A stretch of 64,000 bases of DNA from Lachnospiraceae bacterium UBA7093 (GTDB lineage Bacteria; Bacillota; Clostridia; Lachnospirales; Lachnospiraceae). Both the position numbers and the translations under genes were made by a program. The stretch lies in NCBI GenBank assembly GCA_002492465.1, contig DKYT01000007.1:27682-91681 (forward strand), read 5' to 3'. A model generated the notes under the pieces. The model did not search any database, was not told the DNA's origin, and worked only from the letters and a program-made list of their open reading frames with translations. This document shows positions 59,648 through 64,000 of this stretch, one piece after another. The stretch's first letter is position 1. Each line of letters opens with the position of its first letter.

Positions 59648-60355
59648 ATGCGAATCTTAATTTGTGATGACGACGCCCTGGTGCGTGAACAGCTAAAAAA
59701 TTATATCAATGCCTTTTTTACAACAAAGGACTTAAAATCTCCGGAGATCGTCTGCTTTTCCAGCGGGGAATCCCTGCTTGCCGACAAGGGGGATAAGGAC
59801 ATCTGCTTTCTGGATATAGAAATGCCCGGTCTCAACGGCATTTATGTAGGAAATGAGCTAAAAAAGGCAAATGATCGGATCATTATTTTTATCATTACCT
59901 CTTACTCTGAATATCTGGATGACGCAATGCGTTTCCATGTGTTCCGTTATCTCTCAAAGCCTCTGGACAAGCAGCGGTTTCTCCGTAATATGAAAGATGC
60001 AGTTGACCTGTATCATACCATAACATTTAAGGTTCCCATTGAAACCAGACAGGGTATGCATACGGTTCTCGCCTCCTCTATTATTGTGATCGAAGCGCAG
60101 GGACGGAAAGTAACCGTGCATACTACCCTGCATGATTTTGAATCTGTCCATAATATGCAATACTGGCTGGATCTGCTGCCAAAAAGCTCCTTTTTCCAGA
60201 CCCATCGCAGTTTTATCGTTAACTTTGAACATGTATCAGATTTTGATCGTTCCCTTGTACACTTGGCGGACGACCAGTTCCAGGCATACCTGACCAAAAG
60301 GAAATACGGCGCATTTAAAGACGCCTATCTTCTTTACCTGGAGAGCACAAGGTAA
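59648..60355 (+). CDS. LytTR response regulator
   Basis: 235 residues; ATG at 59648 with GGGAGG upstream; a longer in-frame opening lacks a site. Receiver with C-D-D-D (6-9), phospho-acceptor Asp56 (F-L-D-I-E-M-P-G-L-N-G) and L-S-K-P-L lysine, then LytTR with F-F-Q-T-H-R-S-F-I-V-N. Adjacent to a GHKL kinase, so the pair is a functional system. Target genes are not visible. Confidence 0.92.
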   Translation: MRILICDDDALVREQLKNYINAFFTTKDLKSPEIVCFSSGESLLADKGDKDICFLDIEMPGLNGIYVGNELKKANDRIIIFIITSYSEYLDDAMRFHVFRYLSKPLDKQRFLRNMKDAVDLYHTITFKVPIETRQGMHTVLASSIIVIEAQGRKVTVHTTLHDFESVHNMQYWLDLLPKSSFFQTHRSFIVNFEHVSDFDRSLVHLADDQFQAYLTKRKYGAFKDAYLLYLESTR

Positions 60356-60380
60356 AATAAAACAATAGCAGGAGATTCTC

Positions 60381-61694
60381 ATGGAAAAAATCATCTACTA
60401 TTTTTTCATCTTTTTTGCGGAAGCGTTTATTCTCTGGCAATATGCTTCCTCTCTTTTTTCTTCTAAATATACTGGAAAAATAAAGCTCGCCGTATTATGC
60501 GGACTTTACTTCATTTTATTTACCGCATCGATGCTTGCGTCAAAATGGCTGAATGTGGCTTTGTATTTTATGGTTAATTTCCTATTCTTTGCTACCCAAT
60601 GCTGCCTGAATTCCTATTCAGCATTTTTTCATTCTTCCATACTCACATCTGTAATGATGATCTGTGAGGTGATGGTATACTATATGACCAGATATTTCTC
60701 GCCGCATTTTTTAGCAAGGGAAGAAAATTTTCATAACCTTACCATATTTGCCATATTTTCCAAGCTTATCTTTTTTACAATCATCTATATTCTTTTACAT
60801 TTTCTGAAGGAACGACAAGCATACGACCAGGAGCAGGACAAGTCTGTCTTCCTATTGGCATTGATTCCCATAACCTCCGTCTTTGTTATGCTTACCTTTA
60901 TCAAAATCAGCGATTCCTTTCCCCTTACCTCCGCTCTCAACTGGATGTTGACCTTAAGCGCCGTCTTTCTCCTTGCCATGAATCTGCTTGTATTTGGAAT
61001 CAACCAATATAACAGGAAAAAGAGTATGGAATTTACAGAAATGCAGCTGCTCCTGCAAAAGGAGTCAGATTCCGCGCAATATTACGAAATGCTGCTCTCC
61101 CAGCATGAAAACCAAAGCATCCTGATTCATGACATCAAAAAACATCTGCAATCTATCAGTACATTAAATGAGAAACAGGAACCGGGTAAAATTGATCTGT
61201 ACATTCGTGAGCTGATGCAGTCCTCCGATTTAAAAGAAATGTCACGGCTGTGCGACCATGAGATGCTAAATGCAATTCTGGCAAGATACAGGCGGCAGTG
61301 TGCAGGCAAACATATCGCCTTCCATGCCGATATCCGAAATGACATTATGGGCTTCATCACAGATGCAGATCTTACTTCCCTGTTCTGTAATCTGCTGGAC
61401 AATGCAGTGGAAGCGGCGGAGCACATTCCTGATTCCTTTCTGGAAATCAGCGCCTGTAAGCGGGAAAAAACACCCTTTATAGTGATAACCGTTGTGAATT
61501 CCAGCCGAACGGATCCCTTTGCGCATCCGGATGGCAAACTTATCAGCCACAAATCAGATAAAAGCAGACATGGATTTGGCATAAAGAGCATCCGCAAAAT
61601 CGTTGCCAAATATCATGGCGATATGCAGATGTATTATAACCGGGAATCATTGACTTTCCATACTGTCATTACCCTAAAAATTTCAGAAGTATAG
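60381..61694 (+). CDS. GHKL-family sensor histidine kinase (AgrC/ComD class)
   Basis: 437 residues. Six N-terminal membrane segments (to about 210), then the H-box L-I-H-D-I-K-K-H-L near 250, N-box C-N-L-L-D-N-A-V-E-A-A and G-box H-G-F-G-I-K-S-I. This layout is that of peptide-sensing AgrC-like kinases, but there is no agrD or agrB beside it. It follows the LytTR regulator gene with a 25-base gap. Confidence 0.92.
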   Translation: MEKIIYYFFIFFAEAFILWQYASSLFSSKYTGKIKLAVLCGLYFILFTASMLASKWLNVALYFMVNFLFFATQCCLNSYSAFFHSSILTSVMMICEVMVYYMTRYFSPHFLAREENFHNLTIFAIFSKLIFFTIIYILLHFLKERQAYDQEQDKSVFLLALIPITSVFVMLTFIKISDSFPLTSALNWMLTLSAVFLLAMNLLVFGINQYNRKKSMEFTEMQLLLQKESDSAQYYEMLLSQHENQSILIHDIKKHLQSISTLNEKQEPGKIDLYIRELMQSSDLKEMSRLCDHEMLNAILARYRRQCAGKHIAFHADIRNDIMGFITDADLTSLFCNLLDNAVEAAEHIPDSFLEISACKREKTPFIVITVVNSSRTDPFAHPDGKLISHKSDKSRHGFGIKSIRKIVAKYHGDMQMYYNRESLTFHTVITLKISEV

Positions 61695-61703
61695 CCTTTT
61701 CGC

Positions 61704-62516
61704 CTATTTCACACTATTTTCTTTCAGCCACCTGGCAACGCCGTCTTCATTATTGGATGCTATTATCTTTGTTGCAATGACTTTCAATTCCTCATCTGCA
61801 TTTTCCACCGCATAGGCTTCATCGGACAGTTCAAACATATCCATGTCATTTTTTCCATCCCCAAATGTAATCAGTCTTTCACATTTTAGCATTTCCTTCA
61901 ATTCCTGGATTGCTCTGGACTTAGACGCCTCCCTGGGCATAATTTCCAGCCATTGATCTCCTGTATAAATATCACGCTGATATACGGCATGATACTGATC
62001 TTTATATTTTTTATAAAAAGGCTCTAATTTTTCCGGTATATCGATGCACGTAATGTAAAAGGGATTTCCCTCCGTCAACTCATCCGGCGTATTCACAGGA
62101 TTGGTACGCCTGTCCCCGCTTCTACTCTGTATAAATTTATCCATTCCAGCGGTGCATTTCTCCGGTATGAACGAAAACTTCTCAGTTCCATCCCTGTATG
62201 CGTATACAATTGGATAAATATCATTTGCAAATAATTCTGCAAATACATTACTTATATCCCTTTCAAAATAATGTGCCGCAAGAATTTCTTCCGTAACATT
62301 ATCCATAATAAACGCGCCATTATATACAATTAATGGAAAATGTGTATTAAGCCCCTTTGTAACCTTTTTTGCCGTTACCAGAGATCTTGCCGTTGCATAA
62401 GAAAACAGCATACCTTTAGAGGTCAGCTCATTGATCGTGTCAATTGTAAATTGCGACAGCGTTTCATCACTTCTCAGCAATGTTCCATCTAAATCTGATA
62501 CATACAAATTGCACAT
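61704..62516 (-). CDS. HAD-superfamily Cof-type phosphatase
   Basis: 270 residues; GGGGGG before the ATG. Motif I S-D-L-D-G-T-L-L near 7-14, motif II Y-A-T-A-R-S, motif III lysine and motif IV T-F-G-D-G-K-N-D-M-D-M-F. Cof-type HAD proteins dephosphorylate sugar phosphates and cofactors in the cytosol. Convergent with the kinase gene, nine bases between stops, with no terminator seen. Confidence 0.92.
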   Translation of the reverse strand: MCNLYVSDLDGTLLRSDETLSQFTIDTINELTSKGMLFSYATARSLVTAKKVTKGLNTHFPLIVYNGAFIMDNVTEEILAAHYFERDISNVFAELFANDIYPIVYAYRDGTEKFSFIPEKCTAGMDKFIQSRSGDRRTNPVNTPDELTEGNPFYITCIDIPEKLEPFYKKYKDQYHAVYQRDIYTGDQWLEIMPREASKSRAIQELKEMLKCERLITFGDGKNDMDMFELSDEAYAVENADEELKVIATKIIASNNEDGVARWLKENSVK

Positions 62517-62556
62517 TTTATCCCCCCGATCCCCTTACCTTCTCCTGTAATCGCAA

Positions 62557-63306
62557 TTATAAAACGCCATATTGTGTATCGTCCACTGCCTCCAGCCATT
62601 CATTGGAAGTGTCCACGCCGGGAACCTCAACCGCCAGATGAGAAAACCAACTGTCCGGCGCCGCGCCATGCCAATGCTTCACACCCACAGGAATATTGAC
62701 CACATCCCCCGGATACAGTTCCCGTGCCTTCTTTCCCCATTCCTGATAATACCCACGTCCGCCTACACATACCAGAATCTGCCCGCCTCCGGATGCAGCA
62801 TGATGGATATGCCAGTTATTACGGCATCCCGGTTCAAAGGTGACATTGAAAATTCCCACCTGATCTGTAGACAGGGGCGCTAAATAGCTTTGCCCTGTAA
62901 AATATTGTGCAAATCCATCATTAGGGGCTCCAACCGGAAATAGCATACTTTTTTCGTGCGCCTCCTTGGCGTTTTCCACAGGGACATCATCCGTCCAGAC
63001 TTCCTTCGCCATGCGAAAAGCTGCCCACGCCTTGGGCCAGCCTGCGTAGAAAGCCGCATGGGTCAAAATTTCTGCAATTTCTTCTTTTGTAATTCCGTTA
63101 TTTTTTGCACTGATCAAATGAAACTGGAACGAGGAATCCACCAATCCCTGCGCCATTAATGATACCACTGTTACAAGGGACCTATCCCTTAATGAAAGCT
63201 TTTCTTCCCTGCTCCACACCTCGCCGAACAGCACATCATCATTCAACTGTGCAAACTTCGGAGCAAACGTTCCAAGCTGATTCCTTCCTGCTGTCTGTTT
63301 AACCAT
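62557..63306 (-). CDS. Carboxymuconolactone decarboxylase-cupin fusion
   Basis: 249 residues; AAAAGGAGG before the ATG. The N-terminal ~100 residues are a CMD/AhpD-like domain (R-S-L-V-T-V-V, F-H-L-I-S-A-K-N-N-G-I-T, A-A-F-Y-A-G-W-P-K-A-W) but the C-x-x-C pair of AhpD is absent. The C-terminal half is a cupin with N-N-W-H-I-H-H and G-D-V-V-N-I-P-V-G-V-K-H-W-H, metal-binding histidines. Lies 15 bases from the aldo/keto reductase stop. Confidence 0.85.
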   Translation of the reverse strand: MVKQTAGRNQLGTFAPKFAQLNDDVLFGEVWSREEKLSLRDRSLVTVVSLMAQGLVDSSFQFHLISAKNNGITKEEIAEILTHAAFYAGWPKAWAAFRMAKEVWTDDVPVENAKEAHEKSMLFPVGAPNDGFAQYFTGQSYLAPLSTDQVGIFNVTFEPGCRNNWHIHHAASGGGQILVCVGGRGYYQEWGKKARELYPGDVVNIPVGVKHWHGAAPDSWFSHLAVEVPGVDTSNEWLEAVDDTQYGVL

Positions 63307-63321
63307 CTTTTTTTCCTCCTT

Positions 63322-64000
63322 TTATTTTTTGATTGTCCAAACATGTTTTTCTTTTGCCGCTGCCATAGTATTCTGCGCCATAACGCCCACGAGCGCATGG
63401 GGAACATAAGCCTCTTCCAGGTATGCCCTCTCTTCTTCCGTAAGAACCAAATCTACCGCTTTCACCGCGCCCTCAATATGATGCAGCTTTGTAGCGCCAA
63501 CAACGGGAGCCGTCACCTTTGTAAGAAGCCATGCAAGAGAAATCTCTGTCATGGATACCTCATGCTTTGCCGCAAGTTCCGCTACACGTTCTATAATCAC
63601 CCCATCCTGCTTCGCAGTCGCATCATATTTGAGTTTCCCATAGCTGTCCTCTTCCAGACGCCTTGAAGTCTCTCCGGGGACCTTTGACAGACGTCCGCCG
63701 GCAAGGGCACTGTAAGGCGTCATGGCAATATTATCTTCTGCACATAGCTTCGCCATCTCTCTTTCTTCCTCGCGGAAGATCAGGTTGTAATGCCCCTGTA
63801 TGGAAACAAATTTTGCAAAGCCTTCCTTTTCTGCCAGTGCGTTCGCCTTTGCAAGCTGCCATGCAAAGCAATTAGAAATGCCGATATATCTTGCCTTTCC
63901 TGCCTTAAGGATTTTATTCAGCCCCTCCATGATATCATAAAGCGGCGTTTGATAATCCCACATATGATAAATATATAAATCTGCTTGTGTCAAGTAAGGA
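63322..64000 (-). CDS. Aldo/keto reductase, partial
   Basis: The open frame runs to the right edge, so the N-terminus is missing. The visible part has the TIM-barrel AKR marks L-Y-I-Y-H-M-W-D, G-K-A-R-Y-I-G-I-S-N, I-Q-G-H-Y-N-L-I and L-A-G-G-R-L, with the C-terminal A-W-L-L-T-K-V and G-A-T-K-L-H-H. Reduces aldehydes or ketones with NADPH. It is upstream of the CMD-cupin gene on the same strand. Confidence 0.9.
   Translation of the reverse strand, partial: PYLTQADLYIYHMWDYQTPLYDIMEGLNKILKAGKARYIGISNCFAWQLAKANALAEKEGFAKFVSIQGHYNLIFREEEREMAKLCAEDNIAMTPYSALAGGRLSKVPGETSRRLEEDSYGKLKYDATAKQDGVIIERVAELAAKHEVSMTEISLAWLLTKVTAPVVGATKLHHIEGAVKAVDLVLTEEERAYLEEAYVPHALVGVMAQNTMAAAKEKHVWTIKK

Overview
The window looks like chromosomal DNA of an anaerobic gut-type Clostridia, most likely Lachnospiraceae. 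This rests on strong AGGAGG ribosome-binding sites, frequent GTG/TTG starts, moderate GC, an oxygen-sensitive class III ribonucleotide reductase (nrdD/nrdG), many LytTR/GHKL two-component systems, and families typical of Clostridia (CD3324, DUF3021, TnpW). The organism is an inference; there is no rRNA gene here.

Layout. 1-6.1 kb (- strand) is the 5' part of an exopolysaccharide cluster: two dolichyl-phosphate-mannose-type or GT2 glycosyltransferases, a priming glycosylphosphotransferase, a Wzz-like chain-length protein with a degenerate tyrosine-kinase-like tail, another transferase and an EpsG-type polymerase running off the left edge. Directly upstream (6.2-9.1 kb) is a cyclic-peptide quorum-sensing operon in the order agrA-agrC-agrD-agrB. 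It includes a 48-residue AgrD precursor that overlaps agrB by 8 bases. 9.2-13 kb carries an XRE regulator, an Rpn-type nuclease, a 320-bp near-perfect palindrome in a gene-free interval, an orphan LytTR regulator and a DUF4190-like membrane protein.

13.1-15.9 kb is nrdDG with a promoter and two candidate NrdR boxes. 15.9-18.4 kb is a LytTR-DUF3021-ABC exporter cassette. 18.5-32.6 kb is mixed housekeeping and signalling: an SDR, an SPL-like radical SAM protein, a zinc-ribbon/TPM membrane pair, two hybrid histidine kinases, a beta-carbonic anhydrase, a GNAT, a voltage-gated-type K+ channel, an orphan coiled-coil protein and a YcxB-like protein. 32.6-43.5 kb is one long - strand operon for an amino sugar or nonulosonate: a DHDPS-family lyase, a sugar ABC importer, a second DHDPS-family paralogue, an HpcH/HpaI aldolase, NanE, a NanK-like ROK kinase and an RpiR regulator, followed by manC and manA.

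43.7-50.7 kb holds a lipoprotein, an MBL hydrolase, a fructokinase-type ROK protein, and an OmpR/EnvZ-type pair feeding a three-gene BcrAB/LanFEG-type ABC transporter. The transporter promoter carries four perfectly phased 11-bp direct repeats. 50.7-55.7 kb holds RNHCP and CD3324 proteins, a C5 DNA methyltransferase with a PD-(D/E)XK-like partner (a probable type II restriction-modification system), a GNAT and a DUF4143 ATPase.

55.8-59.0 kb is AT-rich and scarred: a MerR fragment, a TnpW remnant of a Tn4451-type element, short palindromic repeats, a 75-bp direct repeat pair 1.7 kb apart, and Phd with a truncated Doc. 59.0-64 kb returns to ordinary genes: a SnoaL-like protein, a LytTR/GHKL pair, a HAD phosphatase, a carboxymuconolactone decarboxylase-cupin fusion and an aldo/keto reductase cut by the right edge.

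The most interesting items are the reordered agr operon placed against the exopolysaccharide cluster, the giant palindrome at 10958-11277, the lyase-rich nonulosonate-type operon, and the tandem operator of the ABC transporter. All functional assignments come from motifs read by eye; no database search was run.
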